Assembly: GCF_000308495.1 (NCBI RefSeq)
Contig: NZ_BAFU01000091.1
Location: 62,001-126,000 of the forward strand
Length of the DNA: 64,000 nt
Reading direction: 5' to 3'
Source of the DNA: Nocardia brevicatena NBRC 12119
GTDB taxonomy: Bacteria; Actinomycetota; Actinomycetes; Mycobacteriales; Mycobacteriaceae
A model generated the notes under the pieces. It did no database searches, was not told the origin of the DNA, and saw nothing but the letters and a program-made list of their open reading frames with translations. Below are positions 34,143-43,048 of the stretch, one piece after another. Numbering within the stretch: position 1 is the first letter of the stretch; the number at the start of each line of letters is the position of its first letter. Made by a program: the position numbers and the translations under genes.

Positions 34143-34595
34143 TCAGCCGGCGACGACCTCGAGGGACAACCGGGCGACGACGTCCGGGTGCAGGTGGATG
34201 TTCACCTGGTGCTTGCCCGTGGACTTGATATGCGACTTCGGCAGTTCGATGCTGCGCTTGTCCAGCACCGGCCCGCCCGCCGACTTGACGGCGGCGGCCA
34301 CATCCGCCTGGGTCACCGAGCCGAACAGCTTGCCCGTGCCGGCGGTCTTCACCGACAGCGAGACCGACTCCAAGGCCTCGATGGCCTGCTTCAACTCGTT
34401 GGCGTGGTCGAGATCGCGCACCCGCCGGGCCTCCTGGGCCCGCCGGATTCCCTCGACCTGCTTCTGCGCACCGCGGCTGGCGACGATCGCCAGACCACGC
34501 GGCAGCAGATAGTTGCGGCCGTAACCGTCCTTGACCTCGACCGTATCGCCGGGCGCGCCGAGGTTGTCCACATCAGCAGTCAGGATGAGCTTCAT
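34143..34595 (-). CDS. rplI: 50S ribosomal protein L9
   Basis: 150 residues. The conserved N-terminal domain [36 protein letters not shown] binds 23S rRNA domain V. A long connecting helix ([20 protein letters not shown]) and the C-terminal domain ([16 protein letters not shown] to [12 protein letters not shown]) follow. Length and layout are standard for bL9. The gene is 19 bp downstream of rpsR in the rpsF-ssb-rpsR-rplI operon. Expression is expected to follow the ribosomal operon rather than dnaB, given the long gap that follows. Confidence 0.97.
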   Translation of the reverse strand: MKLILTADVDNLGAPGDTVEVKDGYGRNYLLPRGLAIVASRGAQKQVEGIRRAQEARRVRDLDHANELKQAIEALESVSLSVKTAGTGKLFGSVTQADVAAAVKSAGGPVLDKRSIELPKSHIKSTGKHQVNIHLHPDVVARLSLEVVAG

Positions 34596-34614
34596 ATGAT
34601 TGACCGACCCTTTC

Positions 34615-34866
34615 TCAGCGCGCCGTCGAAACGTAGGGCAGCAGCGCCATCTCCCGTGAGTTCTTCACGGCGATCGCGATATCACGCTGGTGCTGCACAC
34701 AGTTGCCGGTCACCCGGCGGGCACGGATCTTGCCGCGTTCGCTGACATATTTACGCAGCAGCGGCGTGTCCTTGTAATCGATCTTGACGAGTCCGGACTT
34801 GCTCTCCTTGCAGAAAGTACAAGCCTTCTTCTTGAGCACCTTTTCGCGCGCAGGTGCCTTGGCCAT
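34615..34866 (-). CDS. rpsR: 30S ribosomal protein S18 (zinc-type)
   Basis: 83 residues, ATG start. It carries the S18 core [52 protein letters not shown]. The C-T-F-C pair near the N-terminus and the later Cys in GNCVQHQ indicate the zinc-binding (C+) form; many mycolic-acid actinomycetes keep a second, zinc-free copy elsewhere. S18 binds S6 on the platform of the small subunit. It lies 58 bp after ssb and just before rplI. Confidence 0.97.
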   Translation of the reverse strand: MAKAPAREKVLKKKACTFCKESKSGLVKIDYKDTPLLRKYVSERGKIRARRVTGNCVQHQRDIAIAVKNSREMALLPYVSTAR

Positions 34867-34924
34867 CGTGTTTCACTCCGTATTCTTGGTGGTCCGTCGT
34901 CGCGGACCTCGAGTGGGCCGTCCT

Positions 34925-35455
34925 CTAGAACGGCGGTTCGTCATCCATGCGGCCGCCCGCGAAGGAGCCTGCCGCGGGCGCGCTGCCCCACGGGTCGTCC
35001 GAGGCCCCCTGGCCGGAACGCCCGCCACCGCTGCCTGCGTTGTGGTTGCCACCACCGCCAGAGCCGAATCCGCCGCCGCCACCGCCGCGGCTGGTTTTGT
35101 TGACCTTGGCCGTGGCGTACCGCAGCGAGGGACCGACCTCGTCGACCTCCAGTTCGACCACGGTGCGCTTCTCGCCCTCTCGGGTTTCGTAGGAGCGCTG
35201 CCGCAGCCGACCGCTGACGATCACGCGGGAACCCCGGGTCAGGCTCTCGGCGACGTTTTCCGCGGCTTCGCGCCAGATATTGCAGCGCAGAAACAGCGCT
35301 TCGCCGTCTTTCCATTCATTGGTATTACGGTCGAAAATCCGGGGAGTGGAAGCGACGGTGAAATTCGCCACCGCCTGTCCCGCGGGCGTGAATCGAAGCT
35401 CGGGGTCGGCCGTCAAATTGCCGATGACGGTGATGACCGTGTCGCCTGCTGCCAT
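34925..35455 (-). CDS. ssb: Single-stranded DNA-binding protein
   Basis: 176 residues. An OB-fold of about 115 residues ([39 protein letters not shown] to [10 protein letters not shown]) precedes a glycine-rich linker ([14 protein letters not shown] and related) and the acidic tip DDEPPF that recruits partner proteins. SSB coats single-stranded DNA in replication and repair. Placement between rpsF and rpsR is the common bacterial arrangement. It starts 94 bp downstream of rpsF and is presumably cotranscribed. Confidence 0.97.
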   Translation of the reverse strand: MAAGDTVITVIGNLTADPELRFTPAGQAVANFTVASTPRIFDRNTNEWKDGEALFLRCNIWREAAENVAESLTRGSRVIVSGRLRQRSYETREGEKRTVVELEVDEVGPSLRYATAKVNKTSRGGGGGGFGSGGGGNHNAGSGGGRSGQGASDDPWGSAPAAGSFAGGRMDDEPPF

Positions 35456-35549
35456 GGGTTCCTCCTGCTCGGTGTGCAGTCCGGGTGCACTCGCCTGTTG
35501 CGCTAGAGCCTAGAGACAGGCACCGACGCAAATCGGGGATGCGCGCGAA

Positions 35550-35837
35550 CTACTTTTCTTGGCGCAGAACCTTGGTGCGCAGCACCGACTCGTTGAGCCC
35601 CAGCTGGCGGTCGAGTTCGTTTACCGTGGCGGGCTCGGCGGTCAGGTCGATCACCGCGTAGATGCCCTCGGCCTGTTTGCGGATCTCGTAGGCGAGACGC
35701 TTGCGGCCCCAGATATCGACCTTGTCGATCTTGCCGCCGTCTTCGCGGACCACGCTGAGCATGTTCTCCAGAGACGGTCCGACGGTGCGCTCGTCCAGGT
35801 TCGGATCGAGGATGACCATCACTTCGTAATGACGCAC
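35550..35837 (-). CDS. rpsF: 30S ribosomal protein S6
   Basis: 95 residues from GTG 35837 with a near-ideal Shine-Dalgarno (AGGAGGTGA) 7 bases upstream. The S6 ferredoxin-like fold is seen in [52 protein letters not shown] and [15 protein letters not shown]. It pairs with S18 in the ribosome. It is the first gene of the minus-strand ribosomal operon; the promoter lies in the 199-bp divergent region shared with the second GT87 gene. Confidence 0.97.
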   Translation of the reverse strand: MRHYEVMVILDPNLDERTVGPSLENMLSVVREDGGKIDKVDIWGRKRLAYEIRKQAEGIYAVIDLTAEPATVNELDRQLGLNESVLRTKVLRQEK

Positions 35838-36036
35838 GAACCAATCACCTCCTATGGGCTGAGAACGGCCACGGACGGTCCGTGGCAGGAGGTCGTCGCG
35901 TCAGCAACCGGGCAAGAGTACCTGAGCGGGTACTGAGCTGCGAAATCGATCTTTCCGATATGCGGCCTACCCCGCTTCGCCGGCGGTGGCGATCGTGATC
36001 GGGCGCCGGTGGGCTCGGCGTCCTAGGGTTGGGGTC

Positions 36037-37515
36037 ATGCCCCAACGACCCGCAGCCGTCGAGCTCGCTGCCGGTCGCGCGAACCGCACGATGGCCACCG
36101 CGGCGGTACTGCTGCTGTGTGGTCTCACCGTGATGATGGCCTTCCTGAACAAGGCGCGCTGTGCCGGCGCGCCGTTCTTCCCGGACGGCCGCAGCATGGT
36201 ATTCGACCTGGTCAAGGATTCGTCGGTCTGCTATTCCGATATCCAGTTCCTGTGGCTCGGCCGTGATATCGATCGGCATGTATTCCCCTATATACATGGC
36301 GGAATCACCCCGGACGGCGCCCTGGTCGGCGGAGCGGTGGAGTATCCGGTGCTCAGCGGTCTGCTGATGTGGCTGGGAGCGCTGCGGGCCGACAACGACG
36401 CGCAATTCCTCTGGTACTCGGCACTGCTGCTGGCGCCGTTCGCGCTCCTCATCGCCTGGTTGCTGGTTCGACTGGCCGGGCGGGCCGCGCTGTTGTGGGC
36501 GGTCGGTCCGCCGCTGGTGCTCTATGCCTTCCACAACTGGGAGCTGCCCGTGGTGTGCACCATGGTGGGGGCGGTCTACGTCATGGTGATGCTGCCCCGG
36601 CTGTCGCTGCGCACGCGGGGCATGCTGGCCGCGGCGCTGCTCGGGCTGGGCTTCTGCCTCAAGTTGTATCCCGCGATCTTCGTACTCCCGCTGATGCTGT
36701 ACGTGCTCACCGGCGGGGACGAGCGCCCGGCCACGACCCGACGCGAGGGGGTCGCGTCCGACGGTATCCGTGTCGGATGGGCGACTTCGCTACGCCTGCG
36801 TGGTCACGCCGCGCCATCTCCTCCGGCGCCGACTCTCGGCCGCCGTTTCGATGTCCGCGGTGCGCTGTCGACCGGTGCCGTCGCGGCGGGGACGGTACTG
36901 CTGGTCAACCTGCCGTTCGCGTTGGGTGGGTACGACGGTTGGCGCGCTTCCATCGAGTTCCAGATGCAACGACAGGCCGATATCACCACCAATTCGATCT
37001 GGTACTGGGGGCTGCGGCGGGTGTTCGGCCCGGACGCGGTGGGTACGTGGGCGTTCCAGAACACGGTGTCGATCGTCTCGCCGATTCTGGTGCTGGCGGC
37101 GTTCGCTCTGGCGCTGTGGTTGGGGTGGTCGCGGTACACCGGGTCGGGGGTGTATCCGTGGCTCGGGGTCAGCGGCGCGATGCTGTGTGGGTTCCTGTTG
37201 TTCCACAAGGTGCATTCACCGCAGTACACGCTGTGGCTGCTGCCCTTCGTGATCCTGCTCGAAGTGCCGTGGTCGGTGGTCGGTTCGTATCTGGTGGCCG
37301 ATATCGCCATCGGGGTGGGTGTGTTCCGTTATTTCCATGCACTCGGTACCGGACACTCGGTCGAGGTGATGGAGGCGGTTGTGCGGTTCGGGGTGTGGGG
37401 GCGGGCCGGCCTGCTGGTGGTGTTGTTCTTCGTCTTCCTGCGGGTGCCCATGCGTCGGCGGACCATCGACGACCGTGTGCCACGCGTGCTCGCGGAACCG
37501 GTGCCGGCCACCTGA
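36037..37515 (+). CDS. GT87-family membrane glycosyltransferase (second copy)
   Basis: 492 residues from ATG 36037 (MPQRPAAVELAAGRANRTMA). It has about ten membrane helices with the GT87 landmarks VEYPVLSGLLMWLGAL, LGLGFCLKLYPAIFVLPLML, NTVSIVSPILVLAAF and HKVHSPQYTLWLLPFVILL. It resembles the protein at 8239-10065 but lacks its long N-terminal tail. GT87 enzymes use polyprenyl-phosphate-linked mannose or arabinose to extend envelope glycans. The gene is divergent from rpsF; in mycobacteria one GT87 gene sits between ponA1 and rpsF, so this copy or the first corresponds to it. Confidence 0.88.
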   Translation: MPQRPAAVELAAGRANRTMATAAVLLLCGLTVMMAFLNKARCAGAPFFPDGRSMVFDLVKDSSVCYSDIQFLWLGRDIDRHVFPYIHGGITPDGALVGGAVEYPVLSGLLMWLGALRADNDAQFLWYSALLLAPFALLIAWLLVRLAGRAALLWAVGPPLVLYAFHNWELPVVCTMVGAVYVMVMLPRLSLRTRGMLAAALLGLGFCLKLYPAIFVLPLMLYVLTGGDERPATTRREGVASDGIRVGWATSLRLRGHAAPSPPAPTLGRRFDVRGALSTGAVAAGTVLLVNLPFALGGYDGWRASIEFQMQRQADITTNSIWYWGLRRVFGPDAVGTWAFQNTVSIVSPILVLAAFALALWLGWSRYTGSGVYPWLGVSGAMLCGFLLFHKVHSPQYTLWLLPFVILLEVPWSVVGSYLVADIAIGVGVFRYFHALGTGHSVEVMEAVVRFGVWGRAGLLVVLFFVFLRVPMRRRTIDDRVPRVLAEPVPAT

Positions 37516-37540
37516 CCGGCACACCGCCCCCCAAGAAAAC

Positions 37541-37554
37541 TAGAACGTGTTACA
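37541..37554. promoter_or_regulatory. KstR-type operator upstream of a nitronate monooxygenase
   Basis: TAGAACGTGTTACA matches the KstR consensus T-N2-AAC-N2-GTT-N2-A at every fixed position. It lies 160 bp before the monooxygenase start, in a promoter-sized gap. KstR represses sterol catabolism genes in mycolic-acid actinomycetes. Binding here is inferred from the motif alone. Confidence 0.55.
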
Positions 37555-37713
37555 TTCAAAGCATGACATCGGTGCGGCTCGACGACGCCGTCCCACCCAC
37601 CTGCCGATATACGCGGTGTTCGGTGTATTCGAGAACACGGGTGGCGACGGCCGCAGGGTGTGCCGCGCGGCAATTATGTAACCCGTTCCAGGCATAGGGA
37701 GAGCACCACCGCC

Positions 37714-38841
37714 ATGCGTACCGAAATCTGCGATCGGCTGGGGATCGAGTTCCCCATCTTCGCCTTCACCCACTGCCGCGATGTGGCGGCCGCGGTCAGC
37801 AATGCCGGCGGTCTCGGCGTGCTCGGTGCGGTCGGGTTCACCGCGGAACAGCTCGAGGTCGAGCTGGCCTGGCTGGACGAGCATGTGGGCGACCGCCCTT
37901 ACGGTGTGGACCTGGTGATCCCGTCCAAGTACGAGGGCAAGGGTATCGAGGGACTGAGTCCGGAACAGCTCGAGGCCGAGCTGGTCAAGCATGTCCCGGA
38001 CGGGCACCGCGAGTTCGCGGCAAAACTGCTCGCCGACCACGGTGTGCCGGAACTGCCGGCCGACGAGGTGCACCCGCAGTTGCTCGGCTGGACTTCCACC
38101 ACCGCGGGCCCGCAGGTCGAGGTGATCCTGAAGCACCCGAAGGCCAAGCTGGTGGCCAACGCGCTGGGCACCCCGCCGGAGGATGTGGTGAAGCAGGTCC
38201 AGAACTCGGGCCGGCTGATCGGCGCGCTGTGTGGTTCGGTGAAGCACGCGCTCAACCACAAGGCCGCGGGCCTGGACTTCGCGGTCTGCCAGGGAACCGA
38301 GGGCGGCGGCCACTGCGGCGAGGTCTCCTCCATGGTGTTGTGGCCGCAGGTGATCGACGCGGTCGGCGACCTGCCGGTGCTCGCGGCCGGCGGTATCGCC
38401 GACGGCCGCCAGGTCGCGGCGGCGATGGCGATGGGCGCCGCGGGCGCCTGGACCGGATCGATCTGGCTGACGGTGGAAGAGGCGAACGTCCCGCCCGCGC
38501 AGATGCAGACCTACATCGACGCCACCAGTCACGACACCGTCCGTTCGCGAGCATGGACCGGCAAACCCGCCCGCATGCTGCGCAACGACTGGACCGAGGC
38601 GTGGGAGCGCCCGGACACCCCGGATCCGCTGCCCATGCCGCTGCAGATGATGGTGGCGCTGGACGGCGTGAAGCGCGGCCATCGCTATCCGGAGGCCGCC
38701 AAGGACGTGAATTTCAACCCGGTCGGCCAGGTGGTGGGCATGATGACCAAGGTGGAACGCTCCGCCGATGTGATCAACCGGCTCATCGAGCAGTATGTGG
38801 AGGCCTGCGAGCGGCTGAACAAGCTCAACGGCAACGCCTGA
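37714..38841 (+). CDS. Nitronate monooxygenase-family flavoprotein
   Basis: 375 residues from ATG 37714, with AGGGAGAG upstream. An FMN-binding TIM barrel: IEFPIFAFTHCRDVAAAVSNAGGLGVLGA at the N-terminus, the EGGGHCGEVSS flavin/active-site segment, and PVLAAGGIADGRQVAAAMAMGAAGAWTGS for phosphate binding. It belongs to the subgroup whose N-terminus reads PIFAFTH rather than PI[VI]QGGM, so the substrate may not be a nitronate. The length equals that of the mycobacterial homologue of this subgroup. A KstR-type operator upstream points to sterol-related regulation. It converges on DUF5996 with a terminator between. Confidence 0.9.
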   Translation: MRTEICDRLGIEFPIFAFTHCRDVAAAVSNAGGLGVLGAVGFTAEQLEVELAWLDEHVGDRPYGVDLVIPSKYEGKGIEGLSPEQLEAELVKHVPDGHREFAAKLLADHGVPELPADEVHPQLLGWTSTTAGPQVEVILKHPKAKLVANALGTPPEDVVKQVQNSGRLIGALCGSVKHALNHKAAGLDFAVCQGTEGGGHCGEVSSMVLWPQVIDAVGDLPVLAAGGIADGRQVAAAMAMGAAGAWTGSIWLTVEEANVPPAQMQTYIDATSHDTVRSRAWTGKPARMLRNDWTEAWERPDTPDPLPMPLQMMVALDGVKRGHRYPEAAKDVNFNPVGQVVGMMTKVERSADVINRLIEQYVEACERLNKLNGNA

Positions 38842-38850
38842 GAACGTCCG

Positions 38851-38884
38851 GTAGGGCGGCACCGCACAGTCGGTGCCGCCCTAC
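38851..38884. terminator. Bidirectional stem-loop between monooxygenase and DUF5996 genes
   Basis: Perfect 13-bp inverted repeat (GTAGGGCGGCACC and complement) with an 8-nt loop, between convergent genes. Confidence 0.85.
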
Positions 38885-38923
38885 CCGTCACACCCGGGTG
38901 GGAACCACCGAACCGCGTGGCCG

Positions 38924-39877
38924 TCAGGTATCCGGCGCGCCCAGGACCGGATCGGTGATACCGCCCGGGCAGGCCAGCGCGCCGGCGTCCCAGCCCGCGA
39001 GTTCCGAACCGTTGGCATAGGCGCTCCGGAAGAACTCCAGGGCGGCCTCGACCGGGTTTCCGGTACGTCGCGCCTCGTCATAGGCGTAATAGGCGGAATG
39101 CGCGGACCCCGATTCCACCCAGTGCGCACCCGCCGGTCGCAGCGGACGCCGGGCGAGTCCTTCCGGTTCGGGCGCGGTATACGAATAGAACGTGGGCTCG
39201 GGCACCTTGTCGTCGCCGAACCAGAAGCCCGCGCTGATCATCTCGCGTGAATAGGCTTCCCGGGTCACCGAATCCACGGTGGGCGGCATATCGATCTTGC
39301 GGTTGGAGAAGCGCTGCACGGCCAGATCGAAGGTGTGCCAGAACAAGTGCACCGGGCTGACCTTGCCGGAGTACCCGGCGCTGAACTCCTCCAGGATCAG
39401 CGCCACGCGGCTGAGCACGGCGAAGGCGTGCCGCACCTGGTCGGGTTCGTAGTGGGCGTGTTCGGTGTCGTCGGCGAATGGCCGGGCGGAGTCGGGCAGG
39501 TCGAACGGATACGGGTTGCGCAGGGCGACCTCGATGCCGAGCCCGGCCAACGCGGACATCACCTCGCGGTAGAAAGAGCCGACCGACTGCCCGACCAACC
39601 CCACCTCGACCTGCTCGCCTCGGGTGGTCGCGATCCGTAACACTTCGTCGAACACATCGAACGCGCAGGTGAACACCGGGCCACCGCGAGCATTGCCCAG
39701 CGGTTTCGTGGTCCAGCCCCGGGCGGTGAGCCGGTAGGTCATATGCCACCAGTGGTTGCGCCGGATTCCCTTCGCCAAAGCGATCTTGCCGACGATCTGA
39801 GTGAACCGGTGCAGTGTCTCCTTCGCGGGTCGCCACGACTCCAGCGGTATGGCGGGTAACGGTTCGGCAGCGGACAT
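38924..39877 (-). CDS. DUF5996 family protein
   Basis: 317 residues from ATG 39877 (MSAAEPLPAIPLESWRPAKETLHRFTQIVGKI). Family landmarks are RNHWWHMTYRLTARGWTT near residue 45, PDQVRHAFAVLSRVALILEEF, SPVHLFWHTFDLAVQRFSNRK, REAYSREMISAGFWFGDDKVPEPTFYSYTAPEP and EFFRSAYANGSELAGWD. The conserved His, Trp, Glu and Asp residues suggest an enzyme, but no reaction is established. No signal peptide or membrane segment is visible. It is monocistronic, separated from the NMO gene by a terminator. Confidence 0.88.
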   Translation of the reverse strand: MSAAEPLPAIPLESWRPAKETLHRFTQIVGKIALAKGIRRNHWWHMTYRLTARGWTTKPLGNARGGPVFTCAFDVFDEVLRIATTRGEQVEVGLVGQSVGSFYREVMSALAGLGIEVALRNPYPFDLPDSARPFADDTEHAHYEPDQVRHAFAVLSRVALILEEFSAGYSGKVSPVHLFWHTFDLAVQRFSNRKIDMPPTVDSVTREAYSREMISAGFWFGDDKVPEPTFYSYTAPEPEGLARRPLRPAGAHWVESGSAHSAYYAYDEARRTGNPVEAALEFFRSAYANGSELAGWDAGALACPGGITDPVLGAPDT

Positions 39878-40111
39878 ACCGACGAAGGTACGCGCACGAT
39901 CGCCGCGAACGCGGTAACCGGCTCGGCGTTGTCCCACGTCGGTGATCCCGTGCCGGGGTGGCCGGCCCGGTTCCTCACCCGCCGCACCGACGACGACACG
40001 CCGTGTCGCGGTGGCCGTCGGTTCGAGTTTGATACGGCCGGCACGGGGAACGTCGGCGGTGGCGGGGCTCGGCCCGCCGCGTGAACCACATCGTCAGGAA
40101 GGAAGCACGCT

Positions 40112-40576
40112 ATGACACTGCCTGCTCGCCGTTCCTCCTACAGCCTGGGCCGATGGGATCCGTTCCGCGAATTCGACGACCTGTACGGCCGGCTCGGTCG
40201 GTGGATGGACGACTATTTCGGTCGCTCCGCCGATACCCCCGCCGGTAGCTGGACACCACTGGCGGACCTGTCGGAAACCGAGAACGACTACCTGGTGGAC
40301 GCCGACCTGCCAGGCGTGGCCCGCGAGAATGTGGACGTTGATGTATCCGGTCAGGAGCTGCACATCCACGGTGAGATGAAGGACGATTCCGAGGGCAAGG
40401 AGATCCGTCAGCGGTCCCGACACACCGGACGCTTCGACTACCGGGTGAACCTGCCGCAGAACGTCGATATGGACAAAATCGAGGCCTCCTTGTCCGAGGG
40501 GGTCCTCCACGTTCGGGTACCGAAGGCCGAAAAGGCCAAATCGCGTCGAATCGAAATAGGCACCGGCTCGAAATAG
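40112..40576 (+). CDS. Hsp20/alpha-crystallin small heat-shock protein
   Basis: 154 residues, ATG after GGAAGGAAG. The N-terminus (SYSLGRWDPFREFDDLYGRL) and alpha-crystallin domain (PLADLSETENDYLVDADLPGVARENVDVDVSGQELHIHGEM, GRFDYRVNLPQNVDMDKIEASLSEGVLHVRVPK) match bacterial Hsp20. These proteins form oligomers that hold unfolding proteins for refolding. A short basic C-terminal tail follows. No CIRCE or HAIR box is apparent in the 230 bp upstream, so its control remains open. A terminator-like hairpin follows at 40606. Confidence 0.95.
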   Translation: MTLPARRSSYSLGRWDPFREFDDLYGRLGRWMDDYFGRSADTPAGSWTPLADLSETENDYLVDADLPGVARENVDVDVSGQELHIHGEMKDDSEGKEIRQRSRHTGRFDYRVNLPQNVDMDKIEASLSEGVLHVRVPKAEKAKSRRIEIGTGSK

Positions 40577-40605
40577 GCACCGTCCGATTCGTCGCATCAC
40601 CGGGC

Positions 40606-40630
40606 AGGCGACGACATCCGGTCGTCGCCT
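40606..40630. terminator. Stem-loop terminator after hsp20
   Basis: 10-bp inverted repeat (AGGCGACGAC and complement) with a 5-nt loop, 30 bp after the stop and ahead of the convergent sigma-factor gene. Confidence 0.65.
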
Positions 40631-40775
40631 CGCCGTTCCCGGGTAGCACCGGCGTTACCGCCGAAACCGTCGGCCCCGCATCCTTACTGCCGGCAATCCG
40701 CAGGAGCCGACCCCGAACCGTTTCCCAGCGCTTGACCGCCACGTCGAAGTAAGGACGCTCCCAGGCCGAGGGCGC

Positions 40776-41948
40776 TCAACCACCCTCGGCCGAGAGGCGG
40801 TGCCGGAGGGTGGCCGCCCGCAGCGTGAGGTGATTGCGCTCGGCGAGGTTGTGCGCCTGTGCGGCGGCCGCCACGTAGAGCCGCACCGCCGTGGCGACGT
40901 CACCGGCCCGCTCGTGAAGATAGGCGGCCGACGCGGTGTACCGCGGGAGCGTCGGGTCGAGTCCGGCGAGCGCGGCGAGTCCCGCTCGAGGCCCGTCCGC
41001 CTCACCGACGGCGACGGCGCGATTGAGTCGCACAACCGGGCTGTCGGTGAGGCGGACCAGCTCGTCGTACCACTCGACGATCTGCACCCAATCGGTCTCG
41101 CAGGCCGTCTGCGCGTCGGCGTGCAGGGCGGCGATCGCGGCCTGGGCCTGGTACTCCCCGAGCCGGTCACGGGCCAGCGCGGCCTGGAGCACGGCCACAC
41201 CCTCGGCGATCAGGTCACGCCGCCACAGACCGCGGTCCTGATCGGCCAACGGCACGAGGCTGCCGTCGGCACGCATCCGGGCCGGGCGCCTCGCGTGGTG
41301 GAGCAGGAACAGGGCGAGCAGTCCCGCGACCTCCGCGTCGTCGGTGGACGCGGCCAACTGCCGGGCCAACCGGATCGCCTCCGCGGCGAGGTCGACATCG
41401 CCGCTGTACCCCTCGTTGAACACCAGATACAGCACCCGAAGCACAGTGCGCGGGTTGCCGGGACGCTCCAACCCGACAGTGCTCACGGTGCGTTTGGCGC
41501 GGCTGATCCGCTGGGCCATCGTCGCTTCGGGCACGAGATACGCCTGCGCGATCTGGCGGGTGGTGAGGCCGCCGACGGCCCGCAGCGTCAGGGCGACGGC
41601 CGACGCGGGGGTCAGGCTCGGATGCGCGCACAGAAAGTAGAGTCGCAGCGTGTCGTCCACGGAAGCGGCCGGTCCGGGCGGCGGCTCGTCGAAGACCTGA
41701 AGCTCGCGGCGGCGCCGGGCGGTATCGGACCGGGCGAGATCGACGAAGCGACGCCACGCCGTGGTGATCAACCAGCCCTTGGGATCGTCGGGGCGCCGGC
41801 TCGGCCACGTCTCGACAGCCCGGACCAGGGCGTCCTGGACGGCGTCCTCGGCGGTCGCGAAGTCCGCCCCGCGGTGGACGAGGGCCGCCAGGACACCGGG
41901 GATCAGATCCCGCAGCCGGCCCTCGTCCAGCGCGTCGGCGGCCATCAT
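40776..41948 (-). CDS. ECF42-type RNA polymerase sigma factor
   Basis: 390 residues; start ATG 41948 overlaps the upstream stop by 4 bp (ATGA). Sigma region 2 is seen at HRGADFATAEDAVQDALVRAVETWP with PKGWLITTAWRRFVDLARSD, and region 4 at TLRAVGGLTTRQIAQAYLVPEATMAQRISRAKRTV. The long C-terminal extension of about 200 residues (FNEGYSGDVDLAAEAIRLARQL to NHLTLRAATLRHRL) is a TPR-like region typical of ECF42 sigma factors, which carry no anti-sigma gene but a DGPF/YCII protein gene beside them, as here. It directs transcription of the DGPF operon. The activating signal is unknown. Confidence 0.93.
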   Translation of the reverse strand: MMAADALDEGRLRDLIPGVLAALVHRGADFATAEDAVQDALVRAVETWPSRRPDDPKGWLITTAWRRFVDLARSDTARRRRELQVFDEPPPGPAASVDDTLRLYFLCAHPSLTPASAVALTLRAVGGLTTRQIAQAYLVPEATMAQRISRAKRTVSTVGLERPGNPRTVLRVLYLVFNEGYSGDVDLAAEAIRLARQLAASTDDAEVAGLLALFLLHHARRPARMRADGSLVPLADQDRGLWRRDLIAEGVAVLQAALARDRLGEYQAQAAIAALHADAQTACETDWVQIVEWYDELVRLTDSPVVRLNRAVAVGEADGPRAGLAALAGLDPTLPRYTASAAYLHERAGDVATAVRLYVAAAAQAHNLAERNHLTLRAATLRHRLSAEGG

Positions 41949-42352
41949 TCGGTGATGGTCGGCGAGGCGGTCAGAAACGGCCGAACCTCGAGCCACTCGT
42001 GGATCGGCCGGCCGCCCGCGCCGGGCGCCGCGGACAACTCGCCGGCCAATTCGACGGCGCGTTCGTAGGAGTCGACGTCGATGACCATCCAGCCCGCGAT
42101 CAGATCCTTGGTCTCCGCGAACGGGCCGTCGGTCACGGGAGGTTTGCCCTCACCGTCGTAGCGGACCCAGGTGCCCTCCGGCGCCAGGGCCTGACCATCG
42201 ACGAACTCGCCGCTGCGTTCCAGGCGGGCCGCGAAGTCGTTCATGTACTGCATGTGCGCCTCGATCTCGGCAGGTGTCCACCGGTCCATCGGCACATCGT
42301 TGACGGCCGCCGGGGCACCTCGGTAATGCTTGAGGAGCAGGTACTTGGCCAT
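41945..42352 (-). CDS. YCII-related DGPF-domain protein
   Basis: 135 residues from ATG 42352 (MAKYLLLKHYRGAPAAVNDVP) with GGGAGA upstream. It has the DGPF motif VTDGPFAETKDLIAGWMVIDVDSYERAVELAGEL, a ferredoxin-like alpha+beta fold. These small proteins are the standard partners and likely targets of ECF42 sigma factors. Its stop lies within the sigma-factor start region, so the two are translationally coupled. Molecular role unknown. Confidence 0.93.
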   Translation of the reverse strand: MAKYLLLKHYRGAPAAVNDVPMDRWTPAEIEAHMQYMNDFAARLERSGEFVDGQALAPEGTWVRYDGEGKPPVTDGPFAETKDLIAGWMVIDVDSYERAVELAGELSAAPGAGGRPIHEWLEVRPFLTASPTITE

Positions 42353-42394
42353 GACATTCTCCCTTCGGGACTCGCGACCCTGGTTGGTCGTCAT

Positions 42395-43048
42395 CCCTGG
42401 GACGGAGCCGTCACAACATTCTCGACATCCGCCGTCGAAATTTTCCGCGCCTTTCGGAGGGCCTGCTCATTCGGCGGCGGCGCATGAGCGGGCGGCCGAC
42501 ATCATACTCGTCTCCTGAGTGTCACCGGCTAATAGTGACTCTTCGGCGATCGCTCCAATGCAGTCCGGTCACATGGCAATTGAGAGCTCGACTCCCGCTG
42601 CGGCCCATGGTGGTCGCCTCGGCCCTGCAATACGATCGGAACGGCTGTATAGGGTCTCAAAGTCCTGGCGGCCCCCAGCTGACCGACCTGGCCGTTTCCG
42701 GTTCGTCTCACGCCGTGGCGGGCGTTGCCCGTCTCAATTCGGCGGTACTTCCTTACGCCTCGCCGTGGCTATGACCTCCCGCCCCACGAACCGCGCCGCC
42801 GCGTTGCTTGTCAGCCCGAATCCGCCTGCTGCCGCGTCAGCGGCCACAGCCGACTTCCCCGGGACGCTTCCCGCCCCCGGCCGGCTCGCTCGTGCCAACG
42901 ATATCCAGCTTGTGTGGTAGGCGGTTCGGACCGGAGCCGGCCGGCCCGATGAGTGGTGTCGTGTCCGGTGTCGAGGAGTCGTTCGGCGAGGCACAGCATG
43001 CATCGCGGTGCCGCCGGCCGGGTGGGGTAGATGGACAGGCCGGGTTGT
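42395..43048. other. Gene-free stretch
   Basis: About 650 bp between the DGPF operon promoter and the serine-hydrolase stop. Several frames are open, but their translations lack domain character or consistent codon bias. It holds a second, minus-strand copy of the dispersed motif (ACTTTGAGACCCTATACAGC at 42644-42663). Confidence 0.4.

Noticed and set aside
42484-42920. Plus-strand frames in the gap after the DGPF operon
   Set aside because: No consistent codon bias, no ribosome binding site, and peptides rich in Ser/Arg/Pro without any domain.
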